Positions 34,360 through 42,697 of a DNA stretch of 64,000 nt are shown here, one piece after another. Positions within the stretch are counted from its first letter, which is position 1; each line of letters begins with the position of its first letter. The notes beneath the pieces are model-generated. The model saw nothing but the letters and a program-made list of their open reading frames with translations, had not been told where the DNA came from and did not search any database. Source of the stretch: Tumebacillus amylolyticus (lineage in GTDB: Bacteria; Bacillota; Bacilli; Tumebacillales; Tumebacillaceae). The stretch is from contig NZ_JAEQNB010000001.1 of the NCBI RefSeq assembly GCF_016722965.1, positions 124,001-188,000 on the forward strand, read 5' to 3'. The translations under genes were made by a program, and so were the position numbers.

Positions 34360-35007
34360 ATGCGCGTACTACTCATGACGGCGGTGTCCGTCGAGCAAGA
34401 AGCGGTCTTGCGCGGACTGCAAGGCGCTGAAAACTTCGACGTTCAACTGGCGGGCGTCGGCCCGATTCAAGCTGCAATCAACACGACGAAAGTGTTGGAA
34501 TCTGCAAAGTCCCCCTATGACTTGGTGATCAGCGCCGGCATTGCAGGCGGTTTTGTAGGACGAGCAGAAGTCGGCTCCATCGTGGTGTCCACCGAGATCA
34601 TCGCCGCCGATCTGGGAGCGGAGACCCCCGAAGGGTTCAGTTCCTTGGACGAGCTGGGATTCGGCGCGACCCGCGTGCCGGTCAACCCCGACTTGGCAAA
34701 AAAGGTCATGGAAGCTCTGCAAACAGCGGGACTCCAAGCCCAATCCGGCCCGGTGCTCACGCTCTCGACCGTAACCGGCACCGCAGAAACGGCCGCTCAA
34801 TTGGCGGCGCGAATTCCCGGAGCGGCCGCAGAAGGCATGGAAGGCTACGGAGTCGCTCTCGCCGCACACGAGCGTGGCATCCCCGTTCTCGAACTTCGCA
34901 CCATCTCGAACCCGGTCGGTCCTCGTGACCGCGCCGCTTGGAAAATAAAAGACGCGCTGGTCGCACTCGAATCCGCCAGCCGCGTGTTAGTGGAGGTACT
35001 CCGATGA
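34360..35007 (+). CDS. mqnB: Futalosine hydrolase
   Basis: This 215-residue protein has the nucleoside-phosphorylase fold and is like MTA/SAH nucleosidase, with the MqnB features VSVEQEAVLRGL, LAGVGPIQAAINTTKVLE, VISAGIAGGF and AAEGMEGYGVALAA. It cleaves hypoxanthine from futalosine in the alternative menaquinone pathway. The identity is firm because mqnD overlaps its stop codon. AAAGGAGATGGAGCG precedes ATG 34360. The two genes may be read through from the LuxE-LuxC-SDR unit. Confidence 0.93.
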   Translation: MRVLLMTAVSVEQEAVLRGLQGAENFDVQLAGVGPIQAAINTTKVLESAKSPYDLVISAGIAGGFVGRAEVGSIVVSTEIIAADLGAETPEGFSSLDELGFGATRVPVNPDLAKKVMEALQTAGLQAQSGPVLTLSTVTGTAETAAQLAARIPGAAAEGMEGYGVALAAHERGIPVLELRTISNPVGPRDRAAWKIKDALVALESASRVLVEVLR

Positions 35008-35840
35008 AAATTGCATACTCCCCCTGCCCGAACGACACGTTCGTTTTTCACGCATGGGCGCATGGTTTGATCGAGGGCGCACCCGAACTCGATGTGACCT
35101 ACGCAGACATTGACATCACCAACGGACTGGCGGCGAACTCCACCGACTTGGACGTGATCAAAATTTCCTACGCCGCGCTCCCGTGGGTTTTGGAAAATTA
35201 CGCACTCCTGCCGTGCGGCGGTGCTCTGGGTCGAGGCTGCGGCCCGCTGGTTCTCAGCGCCAACGCCGAAACTGCGAACAACCCCGCAGCCCTCTCCGGC
35301 AAAAAAGTAGCCGTGCCGAGCGAGCGCTCCACCGCCTACTTGTTGTTCCGCCTCTGGGCGGCACAAAACGTCCCCGGCGGCGTCGGCGAAATCGTCGTGA
35401 TGCCGTTCCACGAGATCATGCCCGCCGTGCGCGACGGCAAAATTGACGCGGGCCTCGTCATCCACGAAGCGCGCTTCACCTACCCCCAATACGGCCTGAC
35501 GCAACTGGTCGACTTGGGCAACTGGTGGGAATCGGACACCGGACTGCCGATTCCGCTGGGTGCGATCGTTGCGCGCCGCGACCTTGATCGAAACGCGATC
35601 ACCGACTGGGTACGGCAATCGGTCGAATACGCGTGGGCACATCCGGAAGTTTCGAAGGACTACATCATGTGCCACGCCCAAGAACTCTCCCCCGAAGTCG
35701 CCCAACAGCACATCGACCTCTACGTCAACGAATTCACCCGAGACCTCGGCGACAAAGGATACGAAGCCATCACCGGCCTCCTCACACGCGCCGCCGAAGA
35801 AGGACTCGTGCCGAAGTTCGACCTTTCAAAGCTTCGATAA
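35004..35840 (+). CDS. mqnD: 1,4-dihydroxy-6-naphthoate synthase
   Basis: This 278-residue protein has the periplasmic-binding-protein-like fold used by MqnD. The start MKIAYSPCPNDTFVFHAWAHG is the family signature; DIDITNGLA, KISYAALPWVL and GLVIHEARFTY follow. It converts cyclic dehypoxanthine futalosine to 1,4-dihydroxy-6-naphthoate. Its ATG overlaps the mqnB stop (ATGA). The other mqn genes are not in this window. A strong terminator follows. Confidence 0.95.
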   Translation: MKIAYSPCPNDTFVFHAWAHGLIEGAPELDVTYADIDITNGLAANSTDLDVIKISYAALPWVLENYALLPCGGALGRGCGPLVLSANAETANNPAALSGKKVAVPSERSTAYLLFRLWAAQNVPGGVGEIVVMPFHEIMPAVRDGKIDAGLVIHEARFTYPQYGLTQLVDLGNWWESDTGLPIPLGAIVARRDLDRNAITDWVRQSVEYAWAHPEVSKDYIMCHAQELSPEVAQQHIDLYVNEFTRDLGDKGYEAITGLLTRAAEEGLVPKFDLSKLR

Positions 35841-35884
35841 AAAAGAGACCATCCCGTCAGCGTGCGGGATGGCCTCTTTTTTTT
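35840..35884. terminator. Bidirectional intrinsic terminator
   Basis: AAAGAG-CCATCCCG pairs with CGGGATGG-CTCTTT, flanked by A6 and T8, between convergent mqnD and the zinc-finger gene. Confidence 0.92.
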
Positions 35885-36615
35885 CAAGACTCGAAGTACA
35901 GGTGGTGGTGCAACTGACACCCCGGATTAAACCCCGCCCCGCACTGCGGGCACTTCGACTCGCAATTTTTGTACTCGTTCACCGTCAACACATGCCCGCA
36001 ACTCCCGCACAGCACGGCGGGTTCGTCAAACCGCGACTTCGGCCACGGCTTCGGCGGGTGGTCGGCCGTTTCGAGGTGGCATTCGTAGCAGGGGTAGTAC
36101 CGCTCACAGCACCCGAACTTCAACGCGATCACATCGAGTTCGGAGTGATAGTGCTTGCATCGCGTCTCGTCATCGACTTCGACGCCGTAGACTTTGGGAC
36201 GAACCATCGGCAACGGCTCACCGGAGACGACTTTGCGAATCCCGTCTTGGCAGACGCCGTAGGGGAGCCACGGACACGTCGAGCAGATGTGCAACAGATC
36301 GTCCGGGAGCAACGAACTCGCGACACGCCCGAGAATATCTCCCCACGTCGTCACCTGACCCGCTCGAAGCCCCAACTTCTCCAGAATCAGCGCATCCCGC
36401 TCCGCCACATTCCGATCTTCACAATGATACTCCCCGTCTGCCGGAAAGCACGCACACAACTGATCCGGCCCCGCGACAATTTCACACTCCGTCGCAGGCT
36501 CCTCCAACAATCTCCGGTACACCCCGGTCATATTGTCCACATACGTATCCGAATACCCCATCCCTCGATACCCGAGCAGACAGAGCAAATGATGTCCGCG
36601 CAACGCAATCGGCAT
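35884..36615 (-). CDS. DUF1284 domain fused to CHY zinc finger
   Basis: This 243-residue protein joins two domains. Residues 1-140 match DUF1284 (IALRGHHLLCLLGYRGMGYSDTYVDNM) with several Cys (CACF, HICSTCPWLPYGVC). Residues 148-243 form a CHY-type zinc finger (RCKHYHSELDVIALKFGCCERYYPCYECH, then CGSCGH and CPQCG). Neither domain has a settled function. AAGGAGAG precedes ATG 36615. It is the third gene of the operon with the YedE and seleno-TusA genes, suggesting a part in selenium or sulfur handling (inference). Confidence 0.85.
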   Translation of the reverse strand: MPIALRGHHLLCLLGYRGMGYSDTYVDNMTGVYRRLLEEPATECEIVAGPDQLCACFPADGEYHCEDRNVAERDALILEKLGLRAGQVTTWGDILGRVASSLLPDDLLHICSTCPWLPYGVCQDGIRKVVSGEPLPMVRPKVYGVEVDDETRCKHYHSELDVIALKFGCCERYYPCYECHLETADHPPKPWPKSRFDEPAVLCGSCGHVLTVNEYKNCESKCPQCGAGFNPGCQLHHHLYFES

Positions 36616-36648
36616 GACGATTCATCTCTCCTTGCTGTCTTCAACATC

Positions 36649-36894
36649 CTACCGCAATACTCGGATGTAAAAATGGATATCCTGCCCATAGCGGTCCGGT
36701 TCACGCAGAAGTTCGTAGCCGTGTTTGACGACTTCTTGCGGGACGGTTTGGAACGACTGCGGACAGTCGGCGATCACGTGGAGAATTTGACTCGCCCTCA
36801 TTGTTTGCAACGCATCCAGCGTTTGCACGACCGGAAACGGTCACGGTTCGCCGCGGATGTCGAGAACGAAATCTGCCTCAACTTGATTCATCAT
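36649..36894 (-). CDS. TusA/SirA-like protein, probable selenoprotein (in-frame TGA at codon 18)
   Basis: From the ATG pair at 36894/36891 (AGGAGG upstream), 81 residues are encoded if TGA at 36843-36841 is read through: MMNQVEADFVLDIRGEP-U-PFPVVQTL. In TusA-type proteins this site is the invariant catalytic Cys of the CPxP motif. The rest is an intact TusA fold (VIADCPQSF, VVKHGYELL, IHFYIRVLR). A SECIS-like hairpin follows. The gene lies 9 nt behind a YedE-type transporter, a pairing known from yedE-yedF in E. coli, where YedE has been linked to selenium. A nonsense mutation is the alternative, but would have to hit the catalytic codon by chance, twice in this window. Confidence 0.85.
36806..36827 (-). 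promoter_or_regulatory. SECIS-like hairpin in the seleno-TusA gene
   Basis: On the minus strand TGCAA-A-CGC pairs with GCGTTGCA (8 bp with one bulged A) around loop TGGAT. The loop begins 22 nt after the TGA and has G at positions 2-3, as in the loop of the DsbA-type hairpin at 28740. Confidence 0.72.
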
Positions 36895-36903
36895 CAGGAC
36901 CTC

Positions 36904-38133
36904 CTACTCCTTCATCGGTCGGGCGACAAACGCGTCCGATTTCACTTGCAGCCCTCGCCCGAATTTGTAATGACGGCTCCACCAATGCGCCGACAGCCAC
37001 CAAAGTCCGAGCATCGCCAACGTGCCGAGCAGCCCGACCGTCTCGCCCCACGATTTCAGCAAGTTGATCGGTTGCCAGCCTTGCACGAGGGTGTTGTAAA
37101 AGCCGAGGTGGTCCCACGCGAACGCAAGCAGCGTCGCGCCGACGAGGTTGCCAAGTCCGACGAAGATGTAGAGCACTTGGCCTTCCATCATGCGATACAT
37201 CATTCCGGTTTCACAACCGCCCGCCATGACGATGCCGATCCCAAACAGCAGACCGCCGAGCAACGTACTCGGAGCGGCCGGTTTGATCAGAGCCGGAATG
37301 CCGTTATGAATGTAGAAAAACGTGCAGACCGTCGCCACGATCATCCCGACGGCAATCGCTTTGGTCATCACGGCGCGACCGGAAATCCATTGGTCGCGAA
37401 ACGCCGACGTGAAGCAGATTTGCCCGCGCTCGATCAGAATCCCGAAGCCAAGTCCGGCAAGAGCTGCGACGGCGAGCAAGTGTTTCCCTTGGATCGTGAA
37501 GGTGATGACGATCGCGAGAAAAACGAGGATGACGATCAGGCCAACCCAGGGTTGGACAGAGCGTTTTTTCCCGGACGGGGTCGCTTGGAGTTGTGCTTGT
37601 GAAACCGGCTTGAGGTTCGGTTTCCCGCGCCACCATTTGGTCATGACGATCTTGACCCCGATGTACGTTCCGGCGGCGGTTGCGAGCATGAACAGCCAGG
37701 CATGGAACGAAAACTGCGGCACACCGCTGAAAAAAGCCGCCAGATTGCAGCCAAGCGCAAGCCGTGCGCCGAACCCGGCGATGACGCCGCCGACGAAGCC
37801 TTGCAAGAGGCGGCGTTTTTGTTGCGGCACGCGAATTTTGAACGAGTTGCTGAGCAGGACGGTGATCAAAGCGCCGATCAACATCCCGATGACGATCCAA
37901 CCGTCTGTGCGGGTGAGCGGCGAGCCTTGCATCTTGATCAGGTTGAAGTACGCCCACTTCGAGGTGTCGACCCCGAACCACTGCAACACATGTCCGCCCA
38001 GTCGGGTGAATTCGCCGGTCACTGCCCAGACGGTGCCCGTTGCGCCGAAGTACAGCGCACTCAGCACGCCGGCGAGTGAGATCGCGACGTACGGATTCCA
38101 GTAGGTTTGAAAGATTTTTTGATAAAAACGCAA
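36904..38133 (-). CDS. YedE/YeeE-type membrane protein, putative selenium transporter
   Basis: This 409-residue protein has about 10 membrane helices and two YeeE/YedE repeats. Marks include GARLALGCNLAAFFSGVPQFSFHAWLFMLATAAGTYIG, ERGQICFTSAFRDQWISGR and GGCETGMMYRMMEGQ, with conserved Cys in each half. The length and N-terminal half match the YedE (FdhT) group associated with selenium metabolism by comparative genomics. The start is probably TTG 38133 behind AAAGGAAG; an upstream GTG frame exists to 38181. It leads the operon with the TGA-containing TusA gene. Confidence 0.87.
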   Translation of the reverse strand: MRFYQKIFQTYWNPYVAISLAGVLSALYFGATGTVWAVTGEFTRLGGHVLQWFGVDTSKWAYFNLIKMQGSPLTRTDGWIVIGMLIGALITVLLSNSFKIRVPQQKRRLLQGFVGGVIAGFGARLALGCNLAAFFSGVPQFSFHAWLFMLATAAGTYIGVKIVMTKWWRGKPNLKPVSQAQLQATPSGKKRSVQPWVGLIVILVFLAIVITFTIQGKHLLAVAALAGLGFGILIERGQICFTSAFRDQWISGRAVMTKAIAVGMIVATVCTFFYIHNGIPALIKPAAPSTLLGGLLFGIGIVMAGGCETGMMYRMMEGQVLYIFVGLGNLVGATLLAFAWDHLGFYNTLVQGWQPINLLKSWGETVGLLGTLAMLGLWWLSAHWWSRHYKFGRGLQVKSDAFVARPMKE

Positions 38134-38305
38134 GCGGATGACTTCCTTTCTCCCAATGATGTCCACTCCTGACACTACCACAGATATTTATATGTAGAAA
38201 CCCTCTCCGCCCATGAGAAACAAAGAAGGAAACGAAAACGCAAAAGGGGAATGGAGTAAGGAGAACTATCGGAACACGAAACTTTTTCCCACAGGGAGTG
38301 ACGTT

Positions 38306-40030
38306 ATGGGCTTTCTAAAACCCTATTTCGGAAAATACGCCAAACCGTTCTCGACGGCGGTGCTTTTCTTGATGTTCGAAGCGTTGTGCGATTTGATGCA
38401 ACCGACGATCATGTCGAAGATCATCGACGTGGGCGTGGCGAACGGCGACCTGCACTATGTCTTCAAAATGGGCGGCCTGATGCTGTTGATCACTGCGTTC
38501 GGCGCGATCTCGGCTTCCACCCGCAACGTGGTCTCAAGCCATGTCTCGCAAAACTTCGGAACGGAGCTGCGGTCTGACCTCTTCCGCAAAATCCAAGCGC
38601 TCTCCTTCCGAAACCTCGACAAATTCGACCGGGCTTCGCTCGTCACCCGACTGACCAACGACGTGACCCAAGTTCAAGTCTTCGTCAACGGCCTGATGCG
38701 GATCTTTGTAAAAGCGCCGCTGCTCTGCCTCGGCGGTCTCATCATGGCAACCCGCCTGAACCCGCAACTTGCCGTGGTGCTGGCGGTCGTCGTCCCGATT
38801 GTCGCGATCTTCATCGTGATCAACATGCGAGTGGGCTTCCCGTACTTCAAAAATGTGCAAAAAGCCCTCGACCGCGTCAACGGCTCGATGCGCGAGTACC
38901 TCTCCGGCGTGCGGGTGGTCAAGGCGTTCAACCGCTTCGACTTTGAAGTCAAGAAATTCAACAACGCCAACGAGGAATTCCAAGCGAAGTCCATCGCGGC
39001 GACTCGGGTGATGGTGGTGTTCTCTCCGTTGATCATGCTGACGGTCAACCTCGGCATCATCGCCGTGCTCTGGATCGGCGGACACCGTGTCGCGCAAGGG
39101 AATATGCAAGTCGGACACATCATCGCGTTCACCAACTACATGACGCAAATTCTGTTCTCGCTGATGTTGATCTCGATGGTCTTCAACATGTTCGTCCGCG
39201 CGAGAGCTTCGGCGAGTCGAATCGGAGAAGTGTTTGAGGAAGAGAACGTCATGACGTGGAGCGAAACCCAGTCCGTCGCAGCGAATGCGGGGGAGAAGGG
39301 CCGCATCGAATTCCAGAACGTCTCGTTCTCTTATGAGGGCGAACCCGTCCTGAAAAACATCTCGCTCACCTGCAACCCCGGCGACACCGTTGGAATCATC
39401 GGCTCCACCGGTTCGGGCAAAAGCTCTCTCGTCTCCCTGCTCCCGCGCTTTTATGACGTGGACGCAGGTTCGATCAAAGTCGACGGCCAAGACATTCGCG
39501 ACCTCGACCCGAAAAAACTCCGCGAGAAGATTTCCATCGTTCCGCAAAAAACCACGCTGTTCACCGGCACGATTCTCGAAAACATCCAATGGGGCAACGA
39601 ATCGGCAACCCTTGAAGAGATCGAGCAAGCGGCACGGATGGCGCAGGCGCACGACTTTATCACGACCACGCCGGACGGATACAACACCCGACTCGGACAG
39701 CGCGGGGTCAATCTCTCCGGCGGGCAAAAACAACGGGTCTCCATCGCCCGCGCCCTCGTTCGCCAACCGGAGATCTTGATCCTCGACGACAGCACCAGCG
39801 CCGTCGACGTCGCAACGGAAGCGAAGATCAAGGACGCGTTGAAAACCTATGCGCGAGGTCTCACGTGCCTCCTGATCGCGCAACGCATCACCTCCGTCAT
39901 GGATGCCGACCTCATCGTCGTCTTGGACCAAGGCGAAATCGTCGGTCTCGGCACGCACGACGAACTGCTCCAAAGCTGTGACGTCTACCAGCAGATCTAC
40001 CAGTCCCAAATCGGAAAAGAGGTGCGATAG
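38306..40030 (+). CDS. Heterodimeric ABC exporter, subunit with degenerate ATPase site
   Basis: This 574-residue half-transporter has six membrane helices, Walker A GSTGSGKSSL, signature LSGGQKQR and Walker B LILDDSTSAVD. Asp replaces the catalytic Glu, as in TM287 and BmrC. The H-loop is also altered (LLIAQRITSVMDAD has Gln for His). Such subunits pair with a fully active partner, encoded 2 nt downstream. ATG 38306 follows AGGGAGTG. Multidrug or lipid export is likely. Confidence 0.93.
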   Translation: MGFLKPYFGKYAKPFSTAVLFLMFEALCDLMQPTIMSKIIDVGVANGDLHYVFKMGGLMLLITAFGAISASTRNVVSSHVSQNFGTELRSDLFRKIQALSFRNLDKFDRASLVTRLTNDVTQVQVFVNGLMRIFVKAPLLCLGGLIMATRLNPQLAVVLAVVVPIVAIFIVINMRVGFPYFKNVQKALDRVNGSMREYLSGVRVVKAFNRFDFEVKKFNNANEEFQAKSIAATRVMVVFSPLIMLTVNLGIIAVLWIGGHRVAQGNMQVGHIIAFTNYMTQILFSLMLISMVFNMFVRARASASRIGEVFEEENVMTWSETQSVAANAGEKGRIEFQNVSFSYEGEPVLKNISLTCNPGDTVGIIGSTGSGKSSLVSLLPRFYDVDAGSIKVDGQDIRDLDPKKLREKISIVPQKTTLFTGTILENIQWGNESATLEEIEQAARMAQAHDFITTTPDGYNTRLGQRGVNLSGGQKQRVSIARALVRQPEILILDDSTSAVDVATEAKIKDALKTYARGLTCLLIAQRITSVMDADLIVVLDQGEIVGLGTHDELLQSCDVYQQIYQSQIGKEVR

Positions 40031-40032
40031 AG

Positions 40033-41895
40033 ATGTCCGACTCCAAGAAACAAAACCAAGAACAAGTCGCGCCTCCGCTGGTCGGCGGCGGTCCTCGACC
40101 GGGGCCAGGAGGCTTCGGTGCTCGCGGTCGCGGGCCGGTCGTGAAGCCGAAGAATTTCAAAGGCACGTTGAAACGACTCTGGCAGTATTTTGGCCGAGAG
40201 CGCAAACTCCTGACGCTGATCTTCGTGCTGATCCTCGTCGATTCGGCGATTACGCTCTCCGCTCCGTACCTGATCGGGAAATCGATCGACGCGATGGCGA
40301 CGAGCGGCGGCGTGGACTTCTCGTTGCTGGAGATCACCATCGGAACGCTGTTGGTGGCGTATCTCGCAGACGGGGTGCTGACGTTTTTCCAAGGGTGGTT
40401 GATGGCAGGGGTTTCGCAGAGGATCGTGAAGCGACTGCGAGGAGCGCTTTTTGAGAAGTTGCAGAAGTTGCCGGTTTCGTTTTTTGATACGCGGACGCAT
40501 GGGGAATTGATGAGCCGCCTCTCAAACGACATCGACAACGTGAGCAACACGATCTCGCAATCGACGACCCAATTGATGTCGGGGGGAATTGTGATCGTGG
40601 GGACGCTGGTGATGATGCTCGTGCTGAGTCCGTTGCTGACGCTGGCGAGTCTGATCACCATCCCGCTTGTGTTCCTGCTGACGCGCACGATTGCGAAGAA
40701 AACCAGCGTGCTTTTCAAAAACCAACAAATCCAACTCGGCAAGCTCAACGGGCACATCGAAGAGACGATCACCGGCCTGCATGTGGTCAAAGCGTTCAAC
40801 CACGAGGAAAAAGTGATCGAGGAATTCGAAGCCGTGAACCAAACCCTTAAGGAAGTCGGGTTGAAAGCGCAAATCTGGTCGGGCTTCCTCATGCCGATCA
40901 TGAACGTCATCAACAACCTCGGGTTCACAGTCGTCGCCGTCGTCGGCGGGGTCATGGCGGTGAACGGACTGGTGACCGTGGGGATCATCGCGAGTTTCTT
41001 GAGCTACTCACGGCAATTTGTTCGACCGCTCAACGACTTGGCGAACATCTTCAACGTCTTGCAATCCGGCGTCGCCGGAGCAGAGCGGGTCTTCGAGATT
41101 CTGGATGAGCAGGAAGAGCCCGACGATGCGCCGAACGCCATCGAGTTGCAGAATCCGAAAGGCCATGTCGTGTTCGAAGGGGTCAGTTTCGGGTACAAAC
41201 CGGAAGTGCCGATCTTGAAAAACGTCAACTTCGAGTCTGTCGCGGGCACCTCAACCGCGCTCGTCGGACCGACCGGGGCGGGGAAGACCACCATCGTCAA
41301 CTTGCTGACGCGGTTCTACGATGTGACGGACGGCACGATCTACCTCGACGGGCGGGACATTCGCGAGTATACGAGGGACTCGTTGCGCCGCTGCTTTGGG
41401 ATCGTGTTGCAAGACACGTATCTGTTCTCAGGCACGATCAAGGAGAATATCAAGTATGGCAACCCCGACGCAACGGACGCCGAAGTGGAAGCGGCGGCCG
41501 CGATGGCGAATGCGGACGTTTTTATCAGACGCTTGCCGAAACAGTATGACACGGAGCTCGCGGAGAACGGCGGCAACTTGAGCCAAGGTCAACGCCAACT
41601 GCTCGCCATCGCCCGCGTCATCCTCGCCAAACCGTCGCTGTTGATCTTGGATGAAGCGACGAGTTCCATCGACACCCGGACGGAGTTGCACATCCAAGCC
41701 GCGCTGTTGGAAATTTTGAAGGGGCGCACGAGTTTCATCATCGCGCACCGTCTGAATACGATCCGTGACGCAGACACGATCATGGTTGTCGACCAAGGGC
41801 AGATCATGGAGCAGGGAAGTCACGATGTGCTGATTGAACAGCAGGGTCGGTATTACAACATGTTCTACAACCAGTTCAAGAACATCGAGGGGTGA
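40033..41895 (+). CDS. Heterodimeric ABC exporter, catalytically competent subunit
   Basis: This 620-residue half-transporter starts with a Gly/Pro-rich tail (PPLVGGGPRPGPGGFGARGRG), then six helices and the ATPase domain. Walker A is GPTGAGKTTI, the signature is LSQGQRQL, Walker B is LLILDEATSSID and the switch His is in IAHRLNTIRDAD. The Gln in LSQGQ is typical of the TM288/BmrD side of these dimers. It complements the degenerate partner upstream, with one canonical and one degenerate site per complex. It ends in a 4-bp overlap region with the GNAT gene. Confidence 0.94.
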   Translation: MSDSKKQNQEQVAPPLVGGGPRPGPGGFGARGRGPVVKPKNFKGTLKRLWQYFGRERKLLTLIFVLILVDSAITLSAPYLIGKSIDAMATSGGVDFSLLEITIGTLLVAYLADGVLTFFQGWLMAGVSQRIVKRLRGALFEKLQKLPVSFFDTRTHGELMSRLSNDIDNVSNTISQSTTQLMSGGIVIVGTLVMMLVLSPLLTLASLITIPLVFLLTRTIAKKTSVLFKNQQIQLGKLNGHIEETITGLHVVKAFNHEEKVIEEFEAVNQTLKEVGLKAQIWSGFLMPIMNVINNLGFTVVAVVGGVMAVNGLVTVGIIASFLSYSRQFVRPLNDLANIFNVLQSGVAGAERVFEILDEQEEPDDAPNAIELQNPKGHVVFEGVSFGYKPEVPILKNVNFESVAGTSTALVGPTGAGKTTIVNLLTRFYDVTDGTIYLDGRDIREYTRDSLRRCFGIVLQDTYLFSGTIKENIKYGNPDATDAEVEAAAAMANADVFIRRLPKQYDTELAENGGNLSQGQRQLLAIARVILAKPSLLILDEATSSIDTRTELHIQAALLEILKGRTSFIIAHRLNTIRDADTIMVVDQGQIMEQGSHDVLIEQQGRYYNMFYNQFKNIEG

Positions 41896-41900
41896 TCGAG

Positions 41901-42341
41901 ATGTGGAAGGTACGGATGGTGAGAGAAGAGGATGTGCCTGCACTCGGGGAGTTGATGAAGGAGTACATCGTAGACTTCTACCAGCGACCGGAGCCGCCGA
42001 AAAAGCGGTTGGCGGAGTTGATCGAGTTGTTGCGAGAAGAGGAGCGGGGCGTGCAGTTCGTCGCCGAGCGAGACGGGAAGCTGATCGGATTCGCGACGTT
42101 GTACTTCACGTTCAGCACGTTGCGAGCGCAGAAAACCACGGTGATGAACGACCTCTATGTGGTCGAGAGCGAACGCGGATCAGGTGCCGCCGTCGCCCTG
42201 TTCCAGCAGTGTGAGTCGTACACCAAAAGCAACGGATACGCCTTCATGACCTGGGAGACGGCCCAAGACAACCACCGCGCCCAACGCTTCTACGAAAAAA
42301 TGGGCGGGGTAAAAGGTGACTGGCTGACCTACTCCATCTAA
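41901..42341 (+). CDS. GNAT-family N-acetyltransferase
   Basis: This 146-residue GNAT protein has VREEDVPALGELMKEYI at the start, RDGKLIGFATLYF in the beta core, MNDLYVVESERGSGAAVALFQ (acetyl-CoA pyrophosphate loop, a variant of RxxGxG), and TAQDNHRAQRFYEKMGG near the end. The substrate is unknown. ATG 41901 follows GAGGGG, and the gene is probably co-transcribed with the ABC exporter. Confidence 0.88.
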   Translation: MWKVRMVREEDVPALGELMKEYIVDFYQRPEPPKKRLAELIELLREEERGVQFVAERDGKLIGFATLYFTFSTLRAQKTTVMNDLYVVESERGSGAAVALFQQCESYTKSNGYAFMTWETAQDNHRAQRFYEKMGGVKGDWLTYSI

Positions 42342-42343
42342 CG

Positions 42344-42540
42344 TTGAGTTCCCCGCTCCACTTATGCTAGAATAAAAAAGCAAGGAACGCGTAAAGTAAA
42401 AAATGACCGCAGGTGCTGGTAACACCCACGGTCGTTTCTGCACAAACTGATCCCCTCAAAGGGGTCGGCTCTCTGGGTTTAGAACAAAAATAGACCTCTT
42501 CCCATTCGCCTGCAAAGCTCAAGGGGGGTCTATTTTTGTT
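42344..42540 (+). ncRNA. Predicted antitoxin RNA and promoter, TA copy 2
   Basis: The promoter TTGAGT (42344-42349), 18-nt spacer and TAGAAT (42368-42373) match copy 1. The RNA from about 42380 shares the internal hairpin (ACCGCAGGTG...CACCCACGGT) and the GGGGTCGGCTC segment. It ends in AAAAATAGACC/GGTCTATTTTT (42485-42537) followed by GTTG. Confidence 0.6.
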
Positions 42541-42570
42541 GTCTTAGTAAGTTCAGAATGCCAATGTCAT
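42530..42570 (-). pseudogene. Deleted holin-like toxin gene, TA copy 2
   Basis: After the same strong ribosome site (AAAGGGGGTGAG) the frame reads ATG ACA TTG GCA TTC TGA, giving only MTLAF. One base out of frame, the old C-terminus survives as ILNLLRQQK followed by TAG, clearly matching NILNLLKKK of copy 1. The transmembrane core of about 75 bp has been lost. The toxin is dead, while promoter, leader and antisense parts are kept. Confidence 0.8.
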
Positions 42571-42697
42571 ACTCTCTCACCCCCTTTCCATAGGGGATGA
42601 GCCGACCGCCCTTGAGGACTTATTCAGTTGTACAGCTAGTATTCTATCATAGGAGAATCTAAAGAGGAACATCCGTTCTTTAGATGGAGATAAAAAG

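Noticed and set aside
35560-37602. A 680-codon plus-strand open frame across mqnD, the zinc-finger gene and yedE
   Set aside because: It crosses a terminator and three well-supported genes on the other strand. Part of it is open only because the true TusA gene carries an in-frame TGA.
42541-42570. A functional short toxin MTLAF
   Set aside because: Five residues cannot span the membrane; homology of the remaining tail shows a deletion.
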